Assembly (NCBI RefSeq): GCF_002775205.1
Contig: NC_036450.1
Coordinates: 10,024,979 to 10,088,978, forward strand
DNA from: Xiphophorus maculatus
Taxonomy: Eukaryota; Chordata; Actinopteri; Cyprinodontiformes; Poeciliidae
Direction: 5' to 3'
Length of the DNA stretch: 64,000 nucleotides
The position numbers were made by a program, and so were the translations under genes. The notes under the pieces are model-generated. The model did no database searches. It was not told the origin of the DNA and saw nothing but the letters and a program-made list of their open reading frames with translations. This document shows positions 27,501 through 39,425 of this stretch, piece after piece (position 1 is the first letter of the stretch; every line of letters starts with the position of its first letter).

Positions 27501-29231
27501 CAAATAAAAGCGCCCAAAACCCCTAGACATAAACAATGTGTGTTAAAACAGCTACTTTGTTTATTTTTGCTTATGTCTCTGGTGTGGTTATAGTAACAGA
27601 AGAAAAGTGACATTTTTGAAAAGAAAAAACAGCTATATATTTTCTGTAATTACTTATTTAGAAACGATTAAGTACTGTAGATGACTAACATGAAGCTTTG
27701 ATTGTGTTTTTCACTTTAAGACTGCATAACAGTCTTTTTAAATGATAAGATTTAACATTTAAAAACATAATGTTTCACTTTTTTGTCTGAAATGGGTGTC
27801 AAATATTTAGTTATTATAATCTGGCAGTGAGTTTATTTTATTCACTGAGAAGCAGATATTTAGCTTCTTTGCCGTTTTATACTTGTACAGTTTTGGGGAT
27901 ATAGTGTATTATAAAAAGTCAGAAAAATCAAATCATGATTGAAATTTTAAGCAATAACATTTTTTTTATATTTCCTAGAAAGGAAATTGACCCGGAGGTG
28001 CCTAGAATTCATTTAAATACTTAGTCGAGTGAGCTAAAGTGCTAAGTGATGTGTTTTTGTGTTTGTCTCCTCAGTCATGCAGAACAGTTGGTGCTCTACC
28101 TTAAAACCGCAGAACTGTTGTCTACTGCCTTACACACGGCCATGGAGCAAGTTAAACAGGGCAAACTCTACCCCTCCTCTACTGTCAAACAAAGTAGGAG
28201 GCTCTTCATGTCACAAAAATTCTATAAGATCTCTTTTCCTTTCTCAAAAACAGAAACCTCTTTTCTTCCAATCTCTGTATTCGCAGTAGTGAGGCGGCTG
28301 AATGAGCTGTACAAGTCCAGCGTGGCATCTTGCCGCTCTCTCAGCACTCATCTGGAACATTTCTTCTCCAGGAAGCATCGTCTAATGGACCAAATCAGCT
28401 CTATCACAGCTGAGCGTCTGCTCTTTAGCCACACAGTGCAGATGGTAGGCTAAAACAAAAAGTAGAGATAAACCGTTTCACATGGCTCTTTATGTTACAG
28501 CTTTGACAGGAAGCCAAACTAATCTCCAACAATTGCAGCCTATATTAAACCATGACATGTAAAACGCTGTATGTGGCAACATGACGTAACCACACACCAT
28601 TTCTACTGAGAAATGTAGTGGTGCAGCAGCGATGAGAAAGCTGATTAGAGTTGAGAGTAAAATAGATTAAAAGTCTGAGGCAAGACTTGAAAGTTTGTGT
28701 TTACAAACTCTCTCCATTTTGAGTTATTTTGTAAATGTCAGTTTTTAAATGTGCAAAACTGGTGAAAAACCTTCAGCCAAAAGTAGTTCTACAAGTATAA
28801 ATTAGGATAACAAAAACCCACTACACTTCTCAGTCATTTGTAAAAAAATAAAAAAAAAGTTTTCACTATTTTTAATTTAATGGAACAGACCATTAATGTT
28901 CCCGTTGTGATGTTAGGTTCAGGCTGCTGCGCTGGATGAGATGTTCCACCAGGGGGAAGCGTCAATCCTGCGTTACCACAAAGCTCTCCTGCTAATGGAG
29001 GGCCTGTCTCTGCTCCTCACTGAACACGATGACATCCTTATTGTTAGCAAATGTAAGAATCTCTTTCAGCTGCTCAACACTTGTAATATTTGTTGTTCTT
29101 GGGGGGGAAAAAAAACTTGTTTCTGTTTACGCTGCACTAAATATTCTCTGTCTTTTTTTGACCCTGTTTCTGCAGGCAAGGAGTGCATTGAACGTCGCCT
29201 CACAGCTCTGCAGTCGGGTCTCTGTGTTTGA
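10332..29231 (+). CDS. ulk1: Serine/threonine-protein kinase ULK1 (unc-51-like autophagy activating kinase 1), 27 coding exons
   Basis: Atg1-family kinase that starts autophagy in complex with ATG13, FIP200 and ATG101. Exons: 10332-10421, 11172-11264, 11966-12007, 15234-15266, 16005-16041, 16829-17002, 18792-18865, 18939-19040, 20984-21042, 21412-21494, 21727-21777, 21990-22081, 22249-22411, 22532-22586, 22732-22818, 24277-24420, 24549-24694, 25005-25264, 25356-25561, 25902-26020, 26365-26484, 26872-27056, 27266-27450, 28075-28193, 28287-28444, 28917-29052, 29176-29231. All phases join to give about 1,022 aa (human about 1,050). The N-terminal kinase domain has a glycine loop near residues 16-22, K39, HRD 129-131, DFG 158-160, activation-loop T173 and APE 182-184. 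An LC3-interacting motif FVMV is near 356-359. AMPK-type site LHSAP (S534) and mTORC1-type site TVGSPP (S726) are conserved. The C-terminal EAT/MIT-like region covers about 790-1022. It resembles ULK1 more than ULK2 throughout, especially at the C-terminus. Which teleost duplicate (ulk1a or ulk1b) is not decided. Confidence 0.95.
11395..11912 (+). mobile_element. Tc1 remnant (family A) in ulk1 intron 2
   Basis: Decayed 3' half of a Tc1-like transposase gene in sense orientation. Marks are 'ggtggtggtagcatcattct', 'gtggcaagacttgatcacag' and 'gcaaagctgatagagacata', followed by the terminal arm containing 'acataaaatcccaatgaaat'. It has many indels and no open frame. It lies 54 nt upstream of ulk1 exon 3. 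Confidence 0.75.
12008..15233 (+). other. ulk1 intron 3, no recognisable content
   Basis: A 3.2-kb intron. I see no exon, RNA gene or clearly assignable transposon in it, only AT-rich sequence and short homopolymers such as the A-run near 13561 and T-run near 14683. Confidence 0.6.
15508..15573 (+). repeat. (ATT)n microsatellite in ulk1 intron 4
   Basis: About 20 ATT units with one TTTT interruption near 15556. The long tyrosine run in one reading frame is an artefact of this repeat. Confidence 0.95.
19700..20650 (+). pseudogene. Decayed Tc1/mariner transposase (family D) in ulk1 intron 8
   Basis: The longest open part (19729-20016) encodes a transposase-like N-terminus. It has a helix-turn-helix segment with '[20 protein letters not shown]' and then a basic 'TKKCGRRK' stretch. 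Downstream pieces in broken frames include a 'SRFTL'-like catalytic segment (about 20130-20150) and a '[12 protein letters not shown]'-like C-terminal part near 20420-20455. Frameshifts and stops show it is inactive. It is same-strand with ulk1 and fully intronic. It differs from families A and B. Confidence 0.8.
22903..23221 (+). mobile_element. Tc1 remnant (family A) in ulk1 intron 15
   Basis: The C-terminal part of a family A transposase plus terminal arm. Marks are 'agaatgacccagtcaaagtc', 'ggcaagacttgaaaagtgct' and 'tttgagctgttttgcaaaga', then 'ctactttgtgttggtctgtc' and a terminus 'ttttcaaggcact'. It is the best preserved A fragment in the window but is truncated at the 5' end. Confidence 0.8.
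28655..28815 (+). mobile_element. Short Tc1 remnant (family A) in ulk1 intron 25
   Basis: Contains 'gaggcaagacttgaaagttt', 'tctctccattttgagttatt' and 'gtgcaaaactggtg', in the order of the family A transposase 3' end. It is heavily eroded. Confidence 0.6.
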
Positions 29232-30107
29232 CTTGAGACAAACACAGACACATAACTCTGAAACTAGTTATGTGTCACAGTGCAAACCCTCCATTCGCAC
29301 TCGGAACTAACCAAATCTCCACCCACATTTTATGGTTTCACATAGAAAAGCTTTCGTTTTCGCAAGAAAACCACAAAGTTTACTCAGACACTGGAGGGTT
29401 TCGCGCATGGAAGATCTTTCAGTTTTCAGAGTTGGACTGTGACAGAAACATCTCTACTCTGGAGGGTGGACCAGTAATGGACATAAGGAGGACTCTGCTG
29501 CTGAAGATGGAAATGCCAAGAAAAAGATTTGCACCTAGTTACTGTTGGTATAAAAAGAAGGAGCAGTTTTTGCCAAGTAGTCACATTCCTTCATGTTGTG
29601 CTTATCTAGCATAAGAAAACAGCTTTTTAGGATTCATTCTAGATGCAGTGGGATGAGAAGATTAATGCAGTAGAAGCTGCACAGCTGGTGAAATGTTCTG
29701 ATAGAGACTCCCTGTGTCTAAATATTCCCATAATGGGTTTTTGGCTTATATTTCTAATTTCCTCCCATATTTGTTCTGTATCTTCTCTGATTCTTTAATG
29801 CTTTTTGACAGAAAGTACACATTTATAAAGCATAGTGAAATTTAATCAGCAGAAGTATGTACAAGCACTATTACAAAACCACAACCAAATTACTTTCGAA
29901 AGACTTGAAGTAGATTCAGTGTCTGCCTCTGCTGTTTTGATTAAAAAAAAAACATGAATGAGTAAGAATTTTCACACTGAGGTTGAGAGGGAAGTATTTT
30001 AATTCTGTTCATGAAAATTGTGACTTGCAATAATCGCAGAGAAAACAGGTCAGGTTAATGCTCAAAACACCCAGTTTTACTATAGAGTGTAAAGAGTGTA
30101 GAGTGTA
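29232..30107 (+). other. ulk1: ulk1 3' UTR and flank
   Basis: Sequence after the ulk1 stop codon with no further exon. A possible poly(A) signal ATTAAA lies at 29940-29945, just before an A-run. The true cleavage site is not determined. Confidence 0.45.
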
Positions 30108-30727
30108 AATTAGAATAACATTGAAAAGTTCATTTATTTCAGCAATCCAATTTAAAAAAATTAAAGTTATTAATTTCTGTTAATTTTGATGATCATTGCT
30201 TAGAGCGTCTTACATTCTTTTAAAGGTTGCTGTAACCGTTTTGCCAAATTTTGTCCTTCCACCTAACTTTGGTTACAGCATTCTGAGAAAACAGTTTTTT
30301 GTGATTTCTTCACCGTGTGGAGGATGCCAATGACTGTGTGCTGAACAACGTTTGCTTCAGTATCAGCCTTTATCTGTTTTGCGTCATTGACTCTTGTGTG
30401 TCTCATCTTCCTCTTGGCATTACTCCACACGTTCTCTATGTAGTTTAGGTCAGGGGATTTTGCTTGCTAACCAATAACACAGTCATTAAAAATGGACCAT
30501 GACAATTTCTTCCTTCTACGCGGTGAGCAGCTAGCTATATCTTTAAAAATCTGCTTATTTTCCTCACACTCCATCTGTATGAGCAGAATAAATAAGTTTA
30601 TCTTAACTAAGATAAGTGCTTGAACAATATCACATTGTATGAATGTGTAGAAAAAAATGAGTTTATCCAAATTAATTTACTGAAATGACTTTTTAGTAAC
30701 ATTCAAATTTCTTGAGCTGCACCTATG
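30108..30727. mobile_element. Non-autonomous DNA transposon with terminal inverted repeats (family C)
   Basis: The left end (about 30108-30160, 'aaattagaataacattgaaa' then 'gttcatttatttcagcaat') is the imperfect inverse of the right end (about 30670-30727, 'ttaatttactgaaatgactt' ... 'gagctgcacct'). Inside are eroded stretches such as 'ccttggcattactccacacg' and 'taggtcaggggatttt' that recur in teleost DNA transposons. It is about 620 bp with no transposase, so it is a deleted derivative. Confidence 0.65.
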
Positions 30728-33099
30728 TTCATCCGACACTCGTAGGCTTTCACACTCATTGCTGGTATTTTCTGCAAATAATTTCCAGACTTTTTCACGG
30801 GGATTTTTGCATTTTATCTCTCAATCTTGTGGGTGTTCAGCGAGTCTAGTCAAATATGAATGTAGGGCTGTCAGGAAAGAAGAAGCATTAAAATCAGGCT
30901 GAATGTTGAAGGGGGGAGGTCAACATTTAAGCTGATCTTAAGGGTTGAATGTTTTTGCACTGTTGACGTACTGTATAGATAGAGGAGTATGCTAAAAGTG
31001 TGCAGTTTGTGTAGCCGTGCTCATTTAGAGACATCTGCTTATTCATTTTAGTGTTGTTTTAGTTGCTTTTGCATTTACCGTCATAAATTGTGTATGTTTT
31101 TAATGTTAAAGAGTGTTGAGAAGGAAGTTGTATAAGCTAGTTTTCTAGAAGAGGAAAGAAAAAAAATTCACACTGAAAAAAATGTTGCGGTTCTTGTTTT
31201 GTGCTTTATTTTAACGTTATTGTTTGGTTTGGATTTTTTAAGGCTTTATGCCGTTTTCTGCTTGCTTGATTAATTTTAATTGTGGCTGTTTCAGATGTTC
31301 TAAATTTGATTGCCTGATTTAGGTTAGGTTTAAATCCTACATTAGTTGTTTTTTTATGGGCTGTGTGCATGCAAGTGTGAACTGGTAAGCCTGATATTTA
31401 ACATGGTAACATCAGAGGGACACGTTAAGCGCAGAACTTGCTACATAGATCTGCTCTTGTGAGAAGCAGAACATGTTACTCTGATGTAATTGACATCGAA
31501 ACCCACCACTACCTTATTTTACTCAAGATGTCATTCCCTCTGCTGCTCAAGGCAGAAATTGAGTCCATATTTTATATAATGTTTGCGTGCGATTTTGGCT
31601 CAAGAGGCTGCACTAAGACGCCTTTTTAGCTTTGCAATCGGCAGGACAAACTGGAGAGATAATTTATCTGAACAGACATTTTCTGTGTTTACTTGTCGCC
31701 TTTCATGTTGTGTCCTAAATGATGTCTTCGTCTCTAAGTATACATTCCTAATATTAATGAATTAATTCCTCCGCAGACGTTTTGTCACTACACTTGCTGT
31801 GCTGACCTTCAAGGAATCAGATGACAGAAGCAACTGATGCATGTGTCACTTTTTACTGTTCCATACAATCTTTATTCTGATTAGTGAAAACAATGCCCTT
31901 TGATCATAGCCATCATGTCAATTTTATTTCAATTTGTTTCTTTTACATATTTCTAACATACCAGGATGTTTCCATTTTATGTTTTTCCCTTGACTAATTC
32001 TGTGTTGCCTTTTATATGTCGTGAATTAAGTTATTGTATATTCAACTCTGGGGAGATGATGGGCCACCCGAACATTCCCAAAGACTATTAAGCTTTTTTG
32101 CTTGATCTTCCACATTCTCTCTCTTGCTGTTGCAAAAGCAGTTTTAATGTTTTCATATTCATAATAGACGCACTATCTTCTGTACCCCTGCTGGTAATGT
32201 AATCTTTACTGTTTGGGGAGCTTCGTCATGATTAAAGTGAAAGGACATTTCTTCAGGATGTTGTGTTTTTGTTTTAGTTGAAAGGAAAATGCTATTAGAG
32301 TTGGTTTATTTCCTTGTCTTAACATCAAAACCACAAGCTGATGTAATTCATGCAAAAGGAGCCCTGGCTGGCTGTTGAGTACATTTACCAAGCAGTACAT
32401 AAACCTACTTTTCAATAAGCTGGCTTCTTTCTTTCAAAGTTTTATTTTTTTGTGAATGTGAATAACTCAAATTTAATAGTAACTTAATTTTTGGTTTTCA
32501 TTTGCTATATAACATAATTTTCAAGCTAATTTGAAAAGGCTTTTAAAATGCACCACTCTGTTTTGTGAACCTACAGAGTTTCACTTTTTAGTTGAAATTA
32601 ATGATAAAAATAAAAAAAAACTATAATATAATAATAATATAGATTTAAAAATATATATTATATCACCCAACCCTGCTTGTAAACGAGAACAATTAGGAAT
32701 CCAACTGTTACTTTTTAATCGTGTAGAAAATACATGAGCTCTTTGTTGCTTGTGTGAAGCTGCTATATTCTTCAGCCACCACAAGGGGGAGGAATACAAC
32801 CCCAAGCTTTCCCCAAAGAAGAAGGCGAGCCATTTCTGCAGCTTGCTTCGGGTCGTCATGACAACGTTGTTTTTCTCTTTGCACTTGCAGTTTGAGTGCA
32901 ACGCAAGTCAAATAAGAGCCAAAGAAACCCGGGAGGCTCACTAAGCCGTTTTCTGCGTCTGTGCTGTCTAATTGGTTGTTGTAATACAACAATGTGGGTT
33001 AAGCTGAACTTTAACAGGATGTGGAAAAGAGCTGCCAGCTAAACCGTGTAGAAAAGACGCCAACTAGTTCCACTGAATGCTGCTGAAAAAGGAAAAAAT
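30728..33099. other. Spacer between ulk1 and the CCDC74-type gene
   Basis: No gene or clear repeat is recognised. GC content rises from about 32740 to the start codon at 33100, which probably marks the promoter and leader of the next gene. No TATA box or CpG island is obvious. Confidence 0.5.
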
Positions 33100-36000
33100 A
33101 TGCACGGTAATGACCTCCCACCGATATATCAATCGACATTCAGGAGCAGATTTGAATTCAACAGGAAAGCAAATCCTCCACCACGTCGCCCACCGGGATA
33201 CCCGGTGCCTGCTCTTTCTCTGATTGTCAGAGGAAGAGCGCCACAGACGGACAAATTGAGCTCCGTGGATCCCCGAATCGTATCCCTCCAGAAGAACGTC
33301 CAATATCTGCAACAACAACAAACGGAAACTCTCGAGAAGCTTCATGCAGAAATGGATTTTCTCAAAAGGGAGAATAAAGGTGGTTTTTCTAGACATTTTT
33401 TTTCTTAGAATGTATCCCAATCACATGTAATAATAATTTTCTTTTCTCTATACAACAAATATTGCTATAAAAGTAGCCTGGGTTTGTCCATAATGTTGCA
33501 AATACATGTACTTTTAAAAAACCCCAGACCAATGCAAAAAAAAAAAAAACGTGCATTGTGGTAAATGTTAGTCTGAAAGTGTTATTTCTAATTTTTCCCC
33601 ATTTGGCTGTTTCATTAAAGATGGCTACATAGAATTGAATCATTCTCAGTGGGTAATCAGCAGGGTTTTGACATTCATCAATGAATCGGCCAGCTTCACT
33701 TACCTGATGCCAAACAAATCAGCCACATTCTGTACATCATTATTTTCCATCTACAAGGGTTGGATTTGATGATTCAGAGTGTAATGGATTCAAGCCAGAG
33801 ACCTGACTGTCCCCATGATAAAGTACTGATGAGAAAAACACTCAATCTGGGCACATTGGTAGCCAATTTTTGCACCCCGATCTTATGCAGTGGCTCTCCC
33901 TCAGTGCGCAAACTAATGACGCTAACTGTTTTCTTTTATGGCTGTTGCAGAGCTGAAGTATAGATTGACTATGGACTCAAACAAAGCAGGCAAAAAAGGT
34001 AAAAGATGCAATCCTGATTTATTATTGTTTCTATTGCACCTTCAGTGGCAATTTTGTTACATTTTAAGTTACTTTAACCTTACTCATCTCCCTGAAACTT
34101 TTTTCCCATATCGTCATGTTACAACCACAAAATTCGGTGTATTCAGATTTTATTAGGTAGAACAATAAACAAAGTAATTATCTGATAAGTGTGGCCTTCA
34201 TTTGTATGAGTTAATACTTTGTAGAGCTACATTTAACTAAAATTGCTGTTCTGAGTCTTTTGGGGTACATTTTTACCAATCTAATGCCTCTTGGAACTGA
34301 AAGCTATTTTTAGTCAGACTGGATGGAGTTAGCCTGTGTTTTTAAGTAGATTTAGAGCTGGACTTTGATTGGGCCATTGTAACATGTGACTAAAACAATA
34401 GCAGTCTAGCTCTGGCTTATGCTTAGGCTTGTTGTCCTGCTATTTTACTTCTGCTTCAGCCTTAAGTCTTATGCAGCAACAATCAGGCTTTCTTTCAGTA
34501 TTCCAATGTACTTGGCTTCATCCATTTTACCTGTGCATGCTTAAGAAAACTACCCCTATGATGCTGTCACCGCCATATTTTGGAATTGTGCTTTTAGGTT
34601 GATGAATGAATGCACCAGACGTGTCTTCAACATCTTTGCTGTGTTCGCCACATGGCTTGTGGCCAACTGAAAACGAGATTTATGCTTTCTTTTCACTACT
34701 ATTCTATAAAGAATTAAATTGGAGAGTTTATTACAATATCGTCCCATCAAAGGATTCATTTGAGCTGTAGACCTTGAGTCCTCATCAGAGGTCCTTTAGA
34801 CCTCTTGGCTGCTTCTCCTAGTAATGATCAACCTGCCCAACCTGTCAGTTTAAGGGGACATCTCTGGGTAGCTATGCAGTTTTTCCATGCACATTTTTGA
34901 AGTCTGGTGGGTAAACATGATATTTTTTTAGAGGTATCGAAGGGGTCTGGAAAAAAAACACACGCCAAACTGTTTAGACATATATTTCTAAAAACCTTCA
35001 AAGAACCATGTATGATTTTCTTCCCACTTCACAATTATACATTAATTTGTGTAGGTCTATCTTGTAAAAGTTCAATAAACAACACTGATGACTTTGGTTG
35101 TAGCATGACAGAATATTAAAAAGCTTGGGTGTATGAGTACCTTTAGGGTCACTTTAGATTCTTGAATCACTAAAACTCCACAGGATTAGTGATTCTTGAT
35201 TTGCAAAGAAGCCAGACGTCCTTGATCTAAAACCTTTGTCTTTGTAGTTATTAATTTCTTTAGGTAAACGTCCGTAAACCAGATAGCCTTTAGAAAGATT
35301 GCTTAAGCTTAGTCATTGTTTTTGTAGGAGTAATGTTCAACCGAAATGCAAGATCTCCCTGTCAAGGCGCCCACTCTGGACTCTCCGTGGAGGAGCTGCT
35401 CGAAGACACAATGTTTCAAGACCAAGCTGTAAGGTGAAGTTGTGTCCAACCATCCTGTAGTTGAACTTAAACTGTATCCTGTATTAAAAATGAGATCCAG
35501 ACTGCAGATGTGGTCAATTTAAACATGGATATGCAAAAGAGGCAGGGCTGCTGATTGTTTTATTACACCCAAATAAAAATGAGTTTTTAGCAGTCATACA
35601 TGGCTTCTAAATTTTTAACTAAAGGAGCTCACTGTTTTGTTTTGACCTGGGAATTATTTGCATATTAGTAGCAGAGCCCAGAGCAAGATGCAAATATACT
35701 ATGTGAAAACAGTGTGGAGTGCTATTTTGTTTTGACAATATGTTCACGTTTTCTTGGCTGTTTTTGACATCAGTGCAATACAGTGACTTCTACAGTCACA
35801 CATAAATGCTTATTTGACTTTGGGACATAATTCATTTGCACATAGAACCTATCAGGAAAATCTCAATAATTATTTACTTCCTGAACACATAAAAAGAAAG
35901 TTTAATGTTTTTAATGTCAATAAGACATACAGACAGTTTGTATCCAATTACATATAACCAGCCAATTAGGCTCCAATTTATTTCATATTCATATTTATTT

Positions 36001-37500
36001 CAAGATACGGCTAAACAGAATCCCCCATGTCACCTGTATCTCTGCGGAAGTAAAACTCCATAATGACAGCATAACTTTGTGAATGGCTCTGTCCAGAAAA
36101 GAGACAGTGCTAAACACAGAATCTCTGAGTCAGGAGTAATTTTTTATTCGAAACAAAAACAAGGTGAGAACACAACTGGAGTGGCAGCAACAATTCCGTC
36201 AATGAGTTTGTAGGAGAAAAACATAGCAAAACACAATCACTTAGCCAGGTGTATCTTTATCAAATATCGCACATTATTCACATGTGGATAATGGCGATAA
36301 GGTGACAAAAAGTGGAAAATATGTCCTCCGTTAGACTAAGCCTGGAGTTGTGTAATTACACAGAGAACTCTGGATATCATACTCTACTCTATATGAGTTA
36401 TTATAAACAAATATGTTTGGCAGTCTTAAAAAAAATGTTTAAATCTGTGGATTTTGGTATTTAACGTACACAACCAAAACTGTCATTTTTCATGTTGGTT
36501 TTAATTTACAATATTTTACTCTTCTTAGGGAGGTAAGTGAAAGTCCGCGATCTGTACGACTAAACCATGGTGGAGAATTAACAGGGCTGCGAAAGACCGT
36601 TTTAGAGCCTGTAAGAATCGACAGCACTCCACCCGATATGGTACACCCTTCAACAATGCAGGAGTGTGAGGCCATCATCCAACAGCTGTTCAATGTAAAC
36701 AGTTTACAGACTCAGGAAGTAAGTACACATTATTAGATGCTGTAAAGCATCCCTTTACATGCCTGAAAATTTTGTAAATATGTACTTGACGATACCCTTT
36801 CAGGACCCTTGCTATATTTATTTAGGAAAAACTAACTTGAATGTATCTGTGTCTGCTGCATAGATTGCACGTCTGAAGACGCTGCTTAGTGACATAATTC
36901 TGAGCAAAAAAATCACCCGGGAACACCAAATTTTGAGCAAAGCCTACCTTGCTGACAAACCATAGTAAGGAGACATAAACATCTGCTTTATTTGTACCAT
37001 AGAATCAGATTTGAATATACTTTAATCTTTCTGCTAATTTGACCTTTTTTGCGTGTTGCAGCAAACCTGGTGAACAGAAGACATTTCCCAAACTTGGTCC
37101 TCGCCCAGTTCCAACAACAGTGTATGTACTGATTTGTCTTCCAGTGGTTCTGCGAAGTTTAGGTCTGGGGTGATGCCCAAATAGCAAAATACAATGTCTT
37201 ATTTATTTATTTATTTCTAAAATAAATAAATAAATAAATTTGTAGCTATAAAAAACACAGTTATGTCTTTGTTTTCAGGTTTTCAGACTACCAAAAAATA
37301 GGATTTCAAGCAGAAATAAAGAGTATTTTTTGTCTAACAAAATGTATCCGTTAAGTCAAATCTACTTATCTTTCCCCAGACCCTCTCGCCCTGGTGTAGT
37401 TCTCCCTGGCCTGAAGCAGAGCCTCAGTTCCAATGCTGCAAACAGACAGAAGAGGCTCATGCCAATTCACAGACACCACTTCCAACAGGGTTTCCGCTGA
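33100..37500 (+). CDS. ccdc74: Coiled-coil domain-containing protein 74 (CCDC74A/B family), seven coding exons
   Basis: Exons: 33100-33379, 33951-33998, 35328-35433, 36529-36718, 36864-36964, 37062-37121, 37380-37500. Phases join cleanly to give 301 aa ending at TGA 37498-37500. Residues about 57-93 form a heptad-like coiled coil with 'SLQKNVQYLQQQQTETLEKL' followed by 'HAEMDFLKRENK'. This is the signature segment I recall for CCDC74 proteins, which then continues with an 'LKYRLTM'-type segment as in exon 2 here. The C-terminus is basic. No catalytic domain, signal peptide or membrane segment is seen. The human paralogues have been linked to cilia and the mitotic spindle; a role here is inferred. 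Intron 2 carries a Tc1 copy. The start ATG is the first in this frame; an upstream ATG at 33077 is out of frame. Confidence 0.82.
34106..35160 (-). mobile_element. Near full-length decayed Tc1 element (family A) in ccdc74 intron 2
   Basis: Both termini are visible: left 'catgttacaaccacaaaatt' near 34116, right 'ttcacaattatacattaatt' to about 35140. Antisense internal pieces include 'ctggactttgattgggccat', 'tgatgctgtcaccgccat' and 'gacctcttggctgcttctcc'. At about 1.05 kb it is shorter than an intact element (about 1.5 kb), has internal deletions and is coding-dead. It accounts for most of the 1.3-kb intron. Confidence 0.85.
37199..37239. repeat. (ATTT)n inverted repeat in ccdc74 intron 6
   Basis: A 16-bp ATTT-repeat arm (37201-37216) is followed, after 7 nt, by its perfect complement (37224-37239). 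It is a potential cruciform or hairpin made purely of A and T. Confidence 0.9.
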
Positions 37501-37599
37501 CTGGCTAGAAAGGCCAAAGTCTGGGTGTTTTCATGGTCAAAAACTTCGGTCACTAACACATCTTTATTAAAGACTCATTAAAAACAAATACTAAGCCAT

Positions 37600-37605
37600 A
37601 ATAAA
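37600..37605 (+). terminator. ccdc74: Candidate poly(A) signal of ccdc74
   Basis: AATAAA about 100 nt after the stop codon, giving a short 3' UTR. An ATTAAA lies slightly upstream near 37566. Confidence 0.5.
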
Positions 37606-38044
37606 TATTCTATTAAATTGAAATTTTATTTTAATATAACTTTGAAAACCTATCTCTTGTTATCCTTATTGACGTTTGCTCTTCACAGTAAACCACCACA
37701 GTGAACCAACAGTTTGTATAGCAGGACCTTCTATAAACAGAGCACAGTCACCAGTAGTACGCTGGTGTTTTTCAAGCTATAACATGTTAACATATAAGCA
37801 GGTAAATAAGCTGTGACCCAATCCTATTCTCCAACCTGACACCTAATCATTGGACCTTTAAACACACTAACGTCAACGGTGTAATGTTGAAGGTCATGTG
37901 GACTTTAAATGGAATTATTAAGCTGCACGGTACGTGCTTCTTAAGCAAACCTTTTGTTTTGAAACAATAGGGCAATATTAAGAAAGAAGCAACCCCATCT
38001 CTAAATACAGGTCTGCTGTAGGATTAGTCAATGAATGTTTGCAT

Positions 38045-38200
38045 CGATATATCTATCAATCAATCAAGTTTATTTGTGTCAACTGAAAATAGTTGATACT
38101 GAGTTACAAAAACTGCAAAATTAGCAACTCAGCAAGCGACAACTAAAACATGGGGATACAAGCTAAAATAAGAAACAATTAAAAAAAAGAGAGAAGGCAT
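38045..38200. repeat. Non-LTR/SINE-like tail
   Basis: Starts with 'tatcaatcaatcaagttta' and runs through A-rich 'gctaaaataagaaacaatt' into an A-tract. This resembles the tails of fish LINE-dependent repeats. The assignment is tentative. Confidence 0.35.
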
Positions 38201-39299
38201 ATGCTATTTAAATTTTTTAAATCTTAGTTTATGTATAGCTCATGATTTGTAGAATCCAGAAGAAATCCAAGTTTGGAAATTAGAACAGATCATCTAAAGT
38301 TTAGGAACTTGTATGATTAAGCTTTGTTGTGAAGCCTTGATCAGACGTTTAAAATCTTACTGACAAGTCAATATAAGGATGAAAGTAATGAAATCCATAA
38401 AAGAATTATACAATAATATAGGGAGTGTTAAAAACTTCTTGCATGACAAACAGTTTCCAAGTTGAATCAGGCTAACTTCTTCCTTAGAAGTCTAAAAACA
38501 TCTGCTCATTATCAAATGACTCAAGTCCAATCCTGTGGATTAATACTTGTGTTTTTTGTTTTTTGGAAAGTTACCGGGTTTGGGATTGTTTCTGATAAGC
38601 AGCACTGACTCAGAGAGCTGAGTACAAGACTGAAAGTGTGACCTGACATATTTCTTAAGTCCTTTTGCTATTTATTATAATGAAGCAGATTGCATCTCTT
38701 AAGAATTTTCCTCTGCTCAGCAACAGAACGATGGTTGCACTGCTCTAAGAATACATCGAGAACTTTCCCTACAACATCCTATACAGTAAATGTAACTATT
38801 ATTTATCTTAGAGTGATTCATCATTATCAGCTCACATCAGTGATATCTTTCTGTACACATTCTACAATACATCCTTCACTCTCTCCTCAGTGCTGCCATA
38901 AAGTTCTAGACACCTCACTTATTTTTCAGCTGGTAAGTGATGCAGTCATCTTAGGTGTTTTTAATGAGAAGGTGTGATTGTTAGCACAGCTGAAATTATC
39001 CTGCCAAGCTAATGCCGTCACCTGCAGATAGCAGGAACATAGGAACATACCAAACAGGCCAGAGTTAAGGTTGTAAAGAAGTGTATAGTTGTGCTAGGCT
39101 ATAAAACAATATCCTGACTTTGAATGTGTTAGAATAAGCTAAAGTACATATCTAAATAAATTCAACTGGAAATTTCTGCTTAATGACGCTTGAGTTGAAT
39201 GTTTTCCAAATAAGCAAAACTTTAATTGCTAGGTAGGTACCCACACATGTAGAGCCATGCTTAATACAAATCTGTGCCACATGTTTTTTTTTTTTTAAA

Positions 39300-39425
39300 C
39301 ATATTTTTCTTCTATTTCACAATTATGCACTACTTTGAGTTTTGTCTATCACATAAAATACTTTGAAGTTTTGGATGTAAACATGACAAAAACAGTTTAA
39401 GAAGTATTAATCCTTTTCCAAGCTA
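39300..39425. mobile_element. Tc1 terminal fragment (family A)
   Basis: Carries 'ttcacaattatgcactactt', 'tctatcacataaaatacttt' and 'gtaaacatgacaaaaac' in the order of the family A terminal arm, ending near 'ttaatccttttccaagct'. No coding part remains. Confidence 0.75.

Noticed and set aside
10332-29231. ULK2 instead of ULK1
   Set aside because: The kinase domains are similar, but the '[20 protein letters not shown]' start, the LIR context, the [12 protein letters not shown] segment and the C-terminal EAT region all fit ULK1 better.
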